This document shows positions 55,862 to 64,000 of a stretch of 64,000 bases of DNA, piece after piece. Origin of the DNA: Altericroceibacterium indicum (GTDB lineage: Bacteria; Pseudomonadota; Alphaproteobacteria; Sphingomonadales; Sphingomonadaceae). A program made the position numbers and the translations under genes. The notes under the pieces are model-generated. The model saw only the letters and a program-made list of their open reading frames with translations, made no database searches and was not told where the DNA came from. The stretch is taken from contig NZ_WTYQ01000002.1 in NCBI RefSeq assembly GCF_009828105.1, positions 62,001 through 126,000 of the forward strand, written 5' to 3'. Position 1 is the stretch's first letter. Every line of letters begins with the position of its first letter.

Positions 55862-56425
55862 ATGAATGTCTTTGGCATTTCGAAGCGTTACACAGTACTT
55901 GGCAGCGCAGGCCTCATGGGCCTCGCTCTGGCTTTTGCACCGGGTCATGCAGAAGAATCCGCGAACCCTGAGATTGTTCCCATTTCCGGGACATTGACCG
56001 GGCTGGAAACCAACCTTCCGCGCTTTGAACCTTCAGCTACTGATGATGGCACAGATGCCAATCCTGCCATTGACCTTGATGATGACGATGCAGCCATTTC
56101 GGCCAGCTCTGCGATTGATGATGATGCACAGGCCATCGGCGCTGGTGAAGCGAGCTGGTACGGCCCGAAATTTCGTGGTCGCCGCACCGCCAATGGTGAA
56201 ACCTTCGATCCCAGCCAGTTGACCGCTGCCCACCGCAGCCTGCCCTTTGGCAGCAAGGTCAAGGTGACGTATGCCCGCACCGGTAAATCCGTGATTGTGC
56301 GCATCAACGACCGTGGCCCCTATGCGCATAATCGTGTAATTGACCTTTCAGAAGCCGCTGCCCGCGAGATAGGGATACGCGGTGCCGGAAGTGGCCATGT
56401 GACCCTGGCCCTGCTCCAAAGCTGA
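55862..56425 (+). CDS. RlpA-like septal-ring lytic transglycosylase family lipoprotein-like/periplasmic protein
   Basis: A 187-residue secreted protein with a double-psi beta-barrel (about 94-185). [19 protein letters not shown] and [16 protein letters not shown] are the RlpA core and include the conserved catalytic Asp region. RlpA in Pseudomonas cleaves denuded glycan strands at the septum. The usual lipobox Cys is absent here, so it is likely soluble in the periplasm. There is no C-terminal SPOR domain. It follows argG and is followed by a terminator. Confidence 0.85.
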   Translation: MNVFGISKRYTVLGSAGLMGLALAFAPGHAEESANPEIVPISGTLTGLETNLPRFEPSATDDGTDANPAIDLDDDDAAISASSAIDDDAQAIGAGEASWYGPKFRGRRTANGETFDPSQLTAAHRSLPFGSKVKVTYARTGKSVIVRINDRGPYAHNRVIDLSEAAAREIGIRGAGSGHVTLALLQS

Positions 56426-56432
56426 TCGATTT

Positions 56433-56457
56433 TCAGGCCCCGAACGGGCCTTTTTCA
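56433..56457 (+). terminator. Rho-independent terminator of the RlpA-like gene
   Basis: AGGCCC and GGGCCT form a short perfect stem with a 5-base loop and a T5 tail. The converging LacI gene ends 17 bases further. Confidence 0.8.
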
Positions 56458-56473
56458 TGCCTACTGAAACGGC

Positions 56474-57496
56474 TTACCCGGCAGCAGTAACAGAATCTCG
56501 CTCTATCAGTTGATAGCCGATCTGCTTGGTTACTTTTGCCGTGTCAGACCAATCCAGCAACATCCGCACAGCATTCTCCGCCATATCGGTGATGGGTTGC
56601 TGAATGGTGGTGAGATAGGGCCACACGGTCATCGCGATAATCCCGTCATCATAGCCGCAGACCGACACATCATCTGGTACGTTAAGTCCCATCTGCTGGG
56701 CAGCATTCATCACTCCTGCGGCCATATCATCACTCGCCGCAAAAATTCCGGTGGGCCGTTCCGCCCGGTTGAGCAAGCTTTTGCCTGCCGTAATACCACT
56801 GACAAAGGTAAAATCACCAAATTCTTCGGTCACATGGAAGTCCGTGCCCAGTGACTGCAATGTTTCGAGAAAACCTTTGCGCCGTACCTCTGATCGGCCA
56901 TGGTCCTCCGGGCCGTTGACCATGCCAATCTGCCGATGCCCTTTGGCCACCAGCAAACGCGCCACATCTCCTGCCGCAGCATAATCGTCCATCTCGACGG
57001 CTTTGGACCTGTTCGGGTCCAGCATAGGGGCGATGCGGACATAAGGTAGGCCCACGGTTTCAATGAAATCCAGCACTTGTGGATTATCCGCCAGGGGTGG
57101 TGTCAAAATCAGCCCATCGCAGTGCCGGTTACCCAGAATAGCGACAAGCTGCGGCTTCATGTCTTCCCATAATGAAACCGGTTCAACCTCTTCAATCCGC
57201 AATTGATAGCCAGCTTCCCAGCAGGCCTTATAGCAGCCCGTCTGGATTTTCATTTTATAATTAGGCGAAGGGTTGTCGAACAAAAGGCAAATCGCAAATG
57301 CCCGGTTTCCAGCCAATGACCGGGCCGCCATATGCGGCACATAGCCGAGCTGGGCCACCGCAGCTTCAACCTTTTCACGCAAAAAAGCAGAAACATGCGC
57401 TTCGCCATTCACGACGCGCGATACGCTTTTAAGAGACACACCCGCCTCTTTAGCGACATCCGCCATAGTTACACGTGCATCGAAAACCTGGTTCAT
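56474..57496 (-). CDS. LacI-family transcriptional regulator
   Basis: A 340-residue regulator: HTH TMADVAKEAGVSLKSVSRVVNG at the N-terminus and a periplasmic-binding-like sensor domain. ATG 57496 has GGAGGG upstream, so the open frame to 57553 is not used. No sugar-utilisation operon is adjacent, so its targets lie elsewhere. An imperfect inverted repeat lies at 57597-57623. Confidence 0.92.
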   Translation of the reverse strand: MNQVFDARVTMADVAKEAGVSLKSVSRVVNGEAHVSAFLREKVEAAVAQLGYVPHMAARSLAGNRAFAICLLFDNPSPNYKMKIQTGCYKACWEAGYQLRIEEVEPVSLWEDMKPQLVAILGNRHCDGLILTPPLADNPQVLDFIETVGLPYVRIAPMLDPNRSKAVEMDDYAAAGDVARLLVAKGHRQIGMVNGPEDHGRSEVRRKGFLETLQSLGTDFHVTEEFGDFTFVSGITAGKSLLNRAERPTGIFAASDDMAAGVMNAAQQMGLNVPDDVSVCGYDDGIIAMTVWPYLTTIQQPITDMAENAVRMLLDWSDTAKVTKQIGYQLIERDSVTAAG

Positions 57497-57596
57497 TGAG
57501 CTTGCCCTCCTGCAGGAAAGGCTTGTGCTGCAAAGCAGTGCAGCGTCAATCACAAAATGACAGCGAAAGGCAAATCACCGCATAGATTTCTAAATG

Positions 57597-57623
57597 GAGC
57601 GTTTGTTTTACTGCAAACTGCTC
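57597..57623. promoter_or_regulatory. Imperfect inverted repeat upstream of the LacI gene
   Basis: GAGCGTTTG and CAAACTGCTC are complementary apart from one extra base, around TTTTACTG. It lies between the LacI-type gene and the META-domain gene. It lacks the central CG of typical LacI operators. Confidence 0.25.
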
Positions 57624-57712
57624 TCCTTTTGCGGAATTTATGCGAAGAAAGAGAACATTTCGGTTATGCTACTATATGGCCTTCACATAGGCAGCAACTT
57701 TAGAATAACGAG

Positions 57713-58171
57713 ATGATGACAAACAAAACTACAAAAATCCTGCTCGGCCTTGCCCCGTTACTTCTCGCAGGTTGCGCTACCAATTCTCAGCTAACAACTG
57801 GCGATAGCATTCGCGAGCTGGCTGGAACGAGCTGGGAATTGCTCACGCCGCACACAATTAGCGGTAACACACCCAAGCTCGAAAAGGGGCAGTATACGAT
57901 CACTTTTGGTGATAACGGCCAGCTTTTCGCCAAGCTTGATTGCAACCGTGGTTCGGCACAATGGAGCCAGAATGTGACTAGCGGCGGCGCAGGTTCGCTG
58001 ACCATCAGCCCCGTTGCAATGACCAAGGTGATGTGCCCGACGGGTTCGCTCGACACACTCTTGGCCAAGCAGCTTCAAGATGTACGCAGCTATTCGATTT
58101 CAGACGGCCTGCTTTCCCTGTCACTGCAACCCTATGGCGATACGATTATCTGGCGGCCTATAAGAAAGTAA
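57713..58171 (+). CDS. META-domain (HslJ-like) lipoprotein
   Basis: A 152-residue lipoprotein (LLLAGC, Cys21) with a META domain: ELAGTSWELL, CNRGSAQW, and VAMTKVMCPTGSLDTLLAKQL. In E. coli HslJ this domain is linked to heat shock and novobiocin tolerance; the specific role is unknown. It converges on the GGDEF-EAL gene. Confidence 0.88.
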   Translation: MMTNKTTKILLGLAPLLLAGCATNSQLTTGDSIRELAGTSWELLTPHTISGNTPKLEKGQYTITFGDNGQLFAKLDCNRGSAQWSQNVTSGGAGSLTISPVAMTKVMCPTGSLDTLLAKQLQDVRSYSISDGLLSLSLQPYGDTIIWRPIRK

Positions 58172-58207
58172 CCCGCACGCACCGACTTTCGGCGGGTAGG
58201 CATAAAT

Positions 58208-60493
58208 TCAGATCGCGCAATGTTCTCTCGCACTGATCCACTGTGCCACTTTAGCGAAGGGCAAGGCTTGCTCATACAGAAAGCCTTGCCCCGTAGCACA
58301 GCCCAAATCCAGCAAGGCCGCCGCTTGGGCATCTTGCTCAATGCCTTCTGCAACCACTTCGAGCCCCAGTGAGATACCAAGTTTCACCACCATACTGGCG
58401 ATAACATCGGCCTTATCATCCTTGCCAATTCCCTGGATAAACGACCGATCAATTTTCAGTGCATCGACAGAATAATCTACCAGATGCGACAGGGAAGCAT
58501 AGCCAGTCCCAAAATCGTCGAGCGCCACCTTGACGCCCATCGCTCTCAGGCGCTGCAGGGCATCCTCAACATAGCTCGCACCATCACCAAGAAAGACTGT
58601 TTCGGTGACTTCGACCTGAATGCAATGATGTGCAACACCGGCCGCCACCAGCTTGCTATCGATCATTTCAGCAAAGTCCCGCATCCGAAAATCGGCTGCT
58701 GAAACATTGATGGCGACATGACCAAAGGAAACGCCAGATTGCTGCCATTGCTGAATATCAGCCAGAACTTTGTCGACCATCCGGTCACTGATAAGCGGAG
58801 CGAGCATCGGGTCATCAAAGGCCGCCTTGATGGCCGCTGGGCCATAGACATCGCCTCTTGTGTTAACGACCCGTAACAAAGCTTCAAAACCGGTTGTCTT
58901 TTCGCCTTCCAGAGCAACCTTAGGCTGATAGAACGGCACAATCGTATCATTTTGCAGGGCTGCGCGCGCGGTAGTCAGCATTGCTTGCCCCGCTTTGAAT
59001 TTCCTCATCATCTCGGGATGGTAGATTTTTATCTTTCCACGCCCTTCAGCTTTGGCAGAATGCAGTGCGATGTCAGCCGCTTTCAATATTTCAGCCCGTT
59101 GGGCGCCATCGCGTGGGATGAGACTGACGCCAATACTGGCATTGCACTCCAAAGGCTTGTCGTCATGCATGAAGGCAGCGCGCAATTCACTGTAAATCCG
59201 TTTTGAATACGCCATGACATCCGCTTCAGATGCAGGCGACAAAACGATCGCAAACTCATCCCCGCCAATGCGGGAGACGAGACCTTTATCCTGAACTGCG
59301 ACCTGCAAGCATTTACCGAAAAACTTCAGCAAGGCATCGCCCGCTTCATGCCCGAAAATATCGTTCACAACTTTAAAATTATCGACATCCAGCAGTAGCA
59401 ACGCGGAGGGAACATCGGGTTTGTTCACGATCGCATCAAGCGACTTCTGCAACACAGTCCGATTGGGCAAACCTGTGAGCGGATCGTGATGCGCCGCCCA
59501 GAGCGCTCTGTCTTCAGAACTTTTCTGCTCCGTGATGTCACGCGCGGCGATTAATATTCCGTTGGTATCACCGGAAATCCTCGTCGCTATAATATGATAC
59601 CATCTATAGCTGCGAGATGCTTCATTATAGAATTTGAACACATCACTGCTGCTTCCGGTGGCAATGCCTTTCAACAACTCCATGCCTGCCACACGGTCAT
59701 CGTCTGACAACAGGCTTAGCCAGTTTTTGCCAATGACATCCTCAATGCTGATTCCATAATCGTCACCTCGATTGACGAAGGTAACTTTGTAACCTTCGTC
59801 CAAGGTAAGGAAAATATCGGGACTGGATTGGAAGATAGCCCGATTGAACTTTTCACTTCGCTCAAGATCATGAAGCGCAGTAATGCGCGAGACAAAGAGC
59901 TTGTTCAGCTTGAACGCACAAGACGACAGTGCGAACATGAAAACTGGTACCTGGAGGAGCAAAACAAGAAGCAGAGGCTCCGGAGAAAACAGTGATACAA
60001 TCACGCTAGGCATAAGCACCAGCGCCATCATCACTATCGCCAATCGGGGTGTTCCGAAGTTGCGCAGGCAAATGCCGCTGATCATTGCCCCAGCCGAAAA
60101 ACACACGATGGTTGCGAGCAGCCAGTCTCCACTAAAAAGAGAGATTGCCGTACCAAACCCCACTGATGCGGCCCAAGCGCAAGCCATAAAGGCCGCATTT
60201 GCAAGAGGCACAGGCATCCCTTGCCGGATATTCCTTCTACCGCGAATGAGGATCATAAATCGTGTCAGACCAATAATGCATTCCAGCAGAAGCCAGACAA
60301 GAAACAGAGCGGATGGATGGCGCAGAGCGGCAATAATGGCCAATGCGATGGAATTGATCACTCCACCTGCAAACATCGCAAAAGAGGTGAACAGCCCGCT
60401 CGTCAAACTTTTCGCCACACGTGGGGAAACATCGACACGAGAACCCAGAAGAAAGCTCGTCATGGCTCCAGTCAATCGAGCAAAATGATTCAT
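58208..60493 (-). CDS. Membrane GGDEF-EAL protein with PAS domain
   Basis: A 761-residue cyclic-di-GMP protein. Membrane helices fill about 25-200, then PAS (about 225-330), GGDEF (GGDEF at 410-414) and EAL (EALLR from 537) domains. The EAL catalytic set appears complete: INVSAADF, EVTETV, DDFGTGYASL, KIDRSF, AEGIE. The GGDEF lacks an RxxD I-site (QDKG is there). Both synthesis and degradation are therefore possible. Start ATG 60493 is preferred over 60547. It is monocistronic. Confidence 0.92.
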   Translation of the reverse strand: MNHFARLTGAMTSFLLGSRVDVSPRVAKSLTSGLFTSFAMFAGGVINSIALAIIAALRHPSALFLVWLLLECIIGLTRFMILIRGRRNIRQGMPVPLANAAFMACAWAASVGFGTAISLFSGDWLLATIVCFSAGAMISGICLRNFGTPRLAIVMMALVLMPSVIVSLFSPEPLLLVLLLQVPVFMFALSSCAFKLNKLFVSRITALHDLERSEKFNRAIFQSSPDIFLTLDEGYKVTFVNRGDDYGISIEDVIGKNWLSLLSDDDRVAGMELLKGIATGSSSDVFKFYNEASRSYRWYHIIATRISGDTNGILIAARDITEQKSSEDRALWAAHHDPLTGLPNRTVLQKSLDAIVNKPDVPSALLLLDVDNFKVVNDIFGHEAGDALLKFFGKCLQVAVQDKGLVSRIGGDEFAIVLSPASEADVMAYSKRIYSELRAAFMHDDKPLECNASIGVSLIPRDGAQRAEILKAADIALHSAKAEGRGKIKIYHPEMMRKFKAGQAMLTTARAALQNDTIVPFYQPKVALEGEKTTGFEALLRVVNTRGDVYGPAAIKAAFDDPMLAPLISDRMVDKVLADIQQWQQSGVSFGHVAINVSAADFRMRDFAEMIDSKLVAAGVAHHCIQVEVTETVFLGDGASYVEDALQRLRAMGVKVALDDFGTGYASLSHLVDYSVDALKIDRSFIQGIGKDDKADVIASMVVKLGISLGLEVVAEGIEQDAQAAALLDLGCATGQGFLYEQALPFAKVAQWISAREHCAI

Positions 60494-61021
60494 CTGAAAC
60501 TCACGCTCTTTCCAATCATTCGTCCGGTAAATGGAAAGAGTTAACAAGCAGCTATCGAATTACGTATTTACACCTATCGATTTTGTTATTCAGTCACACA
60601 GAAAGCTGCCAAAACCCGCGCAATCGCTTGGATATACAAACAAAAACCTTCAACAGTCCGCTGCCGTGACCGGCTCCATAAGTTAACGCCCTGACAATAT
60701 GTTGCTGGCGACCTATTGCCCGCCCTACGTACAAGCGCTGTCCGTCAGGCATTTGATGAGCGCCCCAAATGCCAATGTTCCGCAGAAAATGGCTGACAGG
60801 CACTTGCTCAAGGGAGGCTGTGCAATTGCCAGAACCTGCACTCTACAATCTGCCATGGTCATGGCACCCCGCCACCAAGCTTGACGCACAGGTTTCAACC
60901 GCACCGCAATATCTGCGCTGGCAGCCGCATGGATTGATAGATCTGTTTGCTTAAATGATCTGGCCGGGCCGCATTGAAGCGCGCTGGCAACATCCCCTCA
61001 AGAAATCTTGCCAGTACGCTT
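60494..61021. other. Gene-poor gap between the GGDEF-EAL gene and the DUF885 gene
   Basis: About 530 bases. The left part is AT-rich and holds the promoter of the GGDEF-EAL gene. The right part carries one possible small gene (60826-60954). Otherwise I see no RNA gene or terminator. Confidence 0.5.
60826..60954 (+). CDS. Possible 42-residue protein, or remnant of a larger gene
   Basis: A TTG codon has GGGAGG eight bases upstream. The product begins MPEPALYNLPWSWHPATKL and ends QPHGLIDLFA, rich in Pro and Trp, with no membrane segment. The frame also stays open to ATG 60769. Its composition is protein-like, but no homolog is recognised. It could be the 3' end of a decayed gene. Confidence 0.25.
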   Translation: MPEPALYNLPWSWHPATKLDAQVSTAPQYLRWQPHGLIDLFA

Positions 61022-62725
61022 TCATTTCTCGGGAACCTGCGTATCCATCAAAGGCCATGGGACAATGCCTTCAGCCATGATCTCGGCGAAAATCTGCGGG
61101 ATGTTGGCCGCTTCGCCACGCATTTGCGCTGCGTGGATACGTCGGGCAATTTGATCGTCCAGCAATTGCTTGCCGACAATGTAGCTCGTTCCATAGCCAG
61201 GTTGCCGCAAATAGAGCAATTGCTCAAAGCCCACCAGATCGGATTCCGGGTCTGCCCAACCACGCGGCGTCCATTCGGAATGGAAAATGCCTGCCTGTTT
61301 CAAATCCATCTCATTTGCCTGAACATGGAGTGATGCCAGACCACGGGCCGCGCGATTGGCCAGCATGATCCACACCAATTCACGCCCGCGCGGGTTCTCC
61401 TTATAGAGCCCCGCCTGCATCACCAGCTCTTCAAAGGCCGTGGCATAGCCTTCCGAACGCGCTGCATAAATATTGTAAAGTGGCGGTTTTTGCCGAATGG
61501 GTGAAGCGTCAGGCTCATGCTTCAGCCGTGCCAGTTCGACCCAGTGAATATCATGGGAATAAAGCGGCCATGGGTCACGCGCTGTGACATGGTAGAAAAA
61601 CACGCGCTTTTCCGGTGGCACATAATCCAGCGTCTGCGCTTCCAATGCCTGCCTGTAATATGGCTTATCCGGCACAAAGCCCGTGTCGATCACGAAGTCG
61701 ATAAATTGCGCCATCTTGTCTTTTGCGAAAGCATTATAGGCGGCGACATCTGCAATCGGATCAAGCGGCGGCAATTTGCGATTGCGCCATTCCTCCATCG
61801 CCAGCCCGGCAAGGGAGCGATCCAACTCGCGTTGCAGCAGCGTGACCTGTTCATCCCAATCATAGGGCACAAGCTGCACATGGCGCATATACCAGCTATA
61901 ATTTTCCTTACCGACACCGGACGGGCCTGTTTTGCTGGCAGCTTCCTGTTTGACCCACGCCCCAAATTCAGTGCTGGCATCGCGCGCAACCACCACTGCA
62001 TTGCGCAAGGAGGACGGCGCGCCTTCCAGTGATGCGTGCTTTTCGCCTTCCAGCGTACGCATTTTGAGCGTGCCCTTGGCCAGTTCATCCAATGTCGCCG
62101 CCTGCCCAGCAAAGGCACGCCCGCCATATTGCCACAAATCGCGCGCATTGCCGTTTGCCAGATAGGTTTTCGCCCGTTTGAGCAACACGGGCACACTTTT
62201 CAGCCGCCCCTCAAGCTTGGCTGCATCTGAGGCAGAGAGCGGGTAATCATAGGTGAACAGATCGATCACATCAGCGGATGGCCCTTCATGGGCCGGAACA
62301 TCACTCTCTTCACCAAAGACAGTGGCAAAATAGGACGGGTCGCGCGCCCAAGGCTGGCGAACGCGCAGATCAAAATCGAGGCCGTTCATTTCCGCTTCGA
62401 TCAATTGCGCATCGGCTACATCGCGCTTGCTCCACCCGCTACGGTCGAGATTTTTGAGGCGCGTGCGCATCTGTTCAAGCATGGCGGCTTGGCTATTCAG
62501 TGCATCTTGGCTGAAATCGGGTGCGCCATTGAGCCGGGCTGGCTCCGCCACTTCGCGCCAATCATCAAACAGGTTGACCAATGCTGCCGGTGTTGTGCCG
62601 GTGTTGGTGGTGGTGCTCATCGCTTCATCCTGCCGCGCCTGCGCCATGGCAGGCGGAGCGATCATAGACCCTAGCGAGAACACTGCAATTCCTGTGGCCC
62701 CCAAAGCCAATGCGCGCCTGTTCAT
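61022..62725 (-). CDS. DUF885 protein, exported
   Basis: A 567-residue protein with a Tat-like signal (MNRRALALGATG, cut near PAMAQA). It is of the DUF885 family, predicted zinc-peptidase-like (HVQANEMDLKQAGIFHSEW, RGRELVWIMLANRA, GYGTSYIVGKQLLDDQIAR). Enzymatic activity is not established in general. It directly follows the aminotransferase gene; GGGGAGG at the aminotransferase end serves as ribosome site. A coupled role in peptide or amino-acid use is plausible. Confidence 0.9.
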   Translation of the reverse strand: MNRRALALGATGIAVFSLGSMIAPPAMAQARQDEAMSTTTNTGTTPAALVNLFDDWREVAEPARLNGAPDFSQDALNSQAAMLEQMRTRLKNLDRSGWSKRDVADAQLIEAEMNGLDFDLRVRQPWARDPSYFATVFGEESDVPAHEGPSADVIDLFTYDYPLSASDAAKLEGRLKSVPVLLKRAKTYLANGNARDLWQYGGRAFAGQAATLDELAKGTLKMRTLEGEKHASLEGAPSSLRNAVVVARDASTEFGAWVKQEAASKTGPSGVGKENYSWYMRHVQLVPYDWDEQVTLLQRELDRSLAGLAMEEWRNRKLPPLDPIADVAAYNAFAKDKMAQFIDFVIDTGFVPDKPYYRQALEAQTLDYVPPEKRVFFYHVTARDPWPLYSHDIHWVELARLKHEPDASPIRQKPPLYNIYAARSEGYATAFEELVMQAGLYKENPRGRELVWIMLANRAARGLASLHVQANEMDLKQAGIFHSEWTPRGWADPESDLVGFEQLLYLRQPGYGTSYIVGKQLLDDQIARRIHAAQMRGEAANIPQIFAEIMAEGIVPWPLMDTQVPEK

Positions 62726-63934
62726 TTACAAAACCTCCCCTGTAAGCTGCCCCTGCGCATCACTTTCGGCCATACTATCAAGCACCCTGCTCATACGCAC
62801 CATGGCTTCCTTTACGCGTTCAAGCGGTTCAGAGCCAAAGCATATGCGTAGAAAATGATCACCCGATGGGCCATAAAAGCCGCCTGCCTCCACCACCACA
62901 TGCGCCTCTTCCAAAATGCGGGTGGCAAGCTCGGTAGACTGCATATGCGTGCCTGAAATATCAGCCCAGACATAAATCGTGCCTTCCGGTGCAATGCAGT
63001 TCACACCCGGCATAGCATTCAGCGCCGCCACGGCCACATCGCGCTTTTCCCGGTCATCTGCCAGCATGGCCTGCATGGCATCATGTCCATCACGCAGCGC
63101 TGCCAGCCCGCCATATTGAACGAAGGGATTGACGTGAGTGACATCATTGGCGGTGATTTTCAGCATGGCTTTCAGCAATGCTTGCGGCCCGGTGGCATAG
63201 CCCAGCCGCCAGCCATCCATCGCATAGGCCTTGGTGAAGGCGAAAAGCGATATGGTCCGCTCTGCCATGCCCGGCAAAGTTGCGATGCTGATATGCTCGC
63301 CTTCAAAAATGATCTCTTCATAGACTTCGTCAGCGATCACCAGCAGATCATGTGCGATGGCTATGGCGGCAAGGCCTTCCAGCTCTTGGCTTGAATAGAC
63401 CCGGCCTGTGGGGTTGCAGGGATTAATCAGCATAATCGCTTTGGTGCGGTTTGTGATGAAGGGCCGGATCAGATCGGGATTGAGCGCAAAGCCATTTTCC
63501 GCATCAAGTGGAGCGCGCACCACTATGCCGCCTGCCAGTTCAATCTTGCCGACATGCTGGGGATAATATGGCTCCAGCAAAATGACTTCATCGCCCGGAT
63601 TAACGCTCGCCATGATGGCGGCATAGGAACCGTGGGTCAGGCCATTGGTGACCAGAATATCATCTGCCACTGCGGGAATTTTATTATAGCGGTTCAGTTT
63701 TTTGGCCAGTTCTTCACGGAAGATCAGCTCTCCCTGAAGGTCCGAATAATGCACATGGCCTGCACCCAGTGCATCGATTGCCGCCTGCTTGATCAATTCC
63801 GGCGTTTGCTGGCACGGGCGGCCAAACTCCATATGAAATAGCTTCACACCCTGCGCTTCAAGCGCCAGCGCCTTTTCATACATGCCGAAAGATTTAGGCG
63901 TGCCTTCGGTGATCCGGCGGGCCGGGGAAATCAT
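62726..63934 (-). CDS. Class I/II PLP-dependent aminotransferase
   Basis: A 402-residue fold-type I aminotransferase. The PLP lysine is Lys235 in AFTKAYAMDGWRLGYA, with NPCNPTGRVYSS and IADEVYEEI. The substrate is not readable. GGAG lies eight bases before the ATG. The upstream gene runs off the window and may overlap by ATGA. Confidence 0.93.
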   Translation of the reverse strand: MISPARRITEGTPKSFGMYEKALALEAQGVKLFHMEFGRPCQQTPELIKQAAIDALGAGHVHYSDLQGELIFREELAKKLNRYNKIPAVADDILVTNGLTHGSYAAIMASVNPGDEVILLEPYYPQHVGKIELAGGIVVRAPLDAENGFALNPDLIRPFITNRTKAIMLINPCNPTGRVYSSQELEGLAAIAIAHDLLVIADEVYEEIIFEGEHISIATLPGMAERTISLFAFTKAYAMDGWRLGYATGPQALLKAMLKITANDVTHVNPFVQYGGLAALRDGHDAMQAMLADDREKRDVAVAALNAMPGVNCIAPEGTIYVWADISGTHMQSTELATRILEEAHVVVEAGGFYGPSGDHFLRICFGSEPLERVKEAMVRMSRVLDSMAESDAQGQLTGEVL

Positions 63935-64000
63935 AGTGGCTTCTCCATATGGATGCAGGATGGGTCAGCAGGCTTTGCAGCCTTGCGCCGCAGCCATGCC
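63931..64000 (-). CDS. 3' end of an upstream gene, cut by the window
   Basis: An open frame enters from the right edge and ends in TGA overlapping the aminotransferase ATG as ATGA. The last residues read AWLRRKAAKPADPSCIHMEK then PL. The ATGA overlap is common in this genome, but 23 codons are too few to name it. Confidence 0.35.
   Translation of the reverse strand, partial: AWLRRKAAKPADPSCIHMEKPL

Noticed and set aside
1-64000. CRISPR arrays, prophage, toxin-antitoxin or integrative element
   Set aside because: No regularly spaced repeats, phage structural genes, or integrase-flanked attachment sites were seen. The only recombinase is the chromosomal XerD, and tRNA-Arg has no adjacent integrase.

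Overview
The window looks like chromosome of an alphaproteobacterium of the order Sphingomonadales, most like the Erythrobacteraceae. The evidence is the gene content and local order: divL-tsaE-amgK-murU-addB-addA-trxA, xerD beside aroK-aroB, Flp-type pilins, and a DUF885 protein beside an aminotransferase. This placement comes from gene order and protein character only; no rRNA lies in the window. Almost all of it is densely packed core chromosome. I found no prophage, CRISPR array, toxin-antitoxin pair or biosynthetic cluster.

Layout, 0-16 kb: a decayed IS5-type transposase at the left edge, an orphan terminator, a CDF metal transporter, a three-gene RND efflux operon, and a membrane diguanylate cyclase that converges with secA across a shared terminator. 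Then come argJ and a HisN-like phosphatase, and trxA on the other strand. 15-28 kb, minus strand: ahcY, then a translationally coupled chain of divL (whose phospho-acceptor His is a Tyr), tsaE, amgK, murU, addB and addA. This joins cell-cycle control, t6A tRNA modification, peptidoglycan recycling and double-strand break repair in one transcription unit.

28-38 kb: a Prx5-like peroxiredoxin; a PLD-family enzyme overlapping folE; a hemerythrin protein; an Lrp regulator divergent from a leucine-type dehydrogenase with an ACT-only protein and an AstD-like dehydrogenase; a pirin/LysR divergent pair; tRNA-Arg(ACG); a MutT-like NUDIX protein; and two Flp pilins. 38-46 kb: an M48 lipoprotein protease with a LysM-like tail, accA, xerD (probably with a rare AUC start), a 619-residue periplasmic protein of unknown function coupled to a 54-residue membrane protein, then aroK-aroB divergently.

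46-64 kb: YetF and DUF488 proteins, glutathione reductase, an azoreductase divergent from an HxlR regulator, and a coupled chain of NAD synthetase, FolM-like SDR, cytochrome b and a sulfite-oxidase-fold molybdoenzyme. These are followed by a secreted protein with a probable permuted papain-like site, argG, an RlpA-like protein, a LacI regulator, a META lipoprotein, a GGDEF-EAL protein, and a DUF885 protein behind an aminotransferase.

Features most worth follow-up are the six-gene coupled operon, the small membrane protein with its large periplasmic partner, the AUC start of xerD, the 18-bp palindrome at azoR/hxlR, the Lrp-like operator overlapping a TTG start, and the ACT-only protein beside the dehydrogenase.
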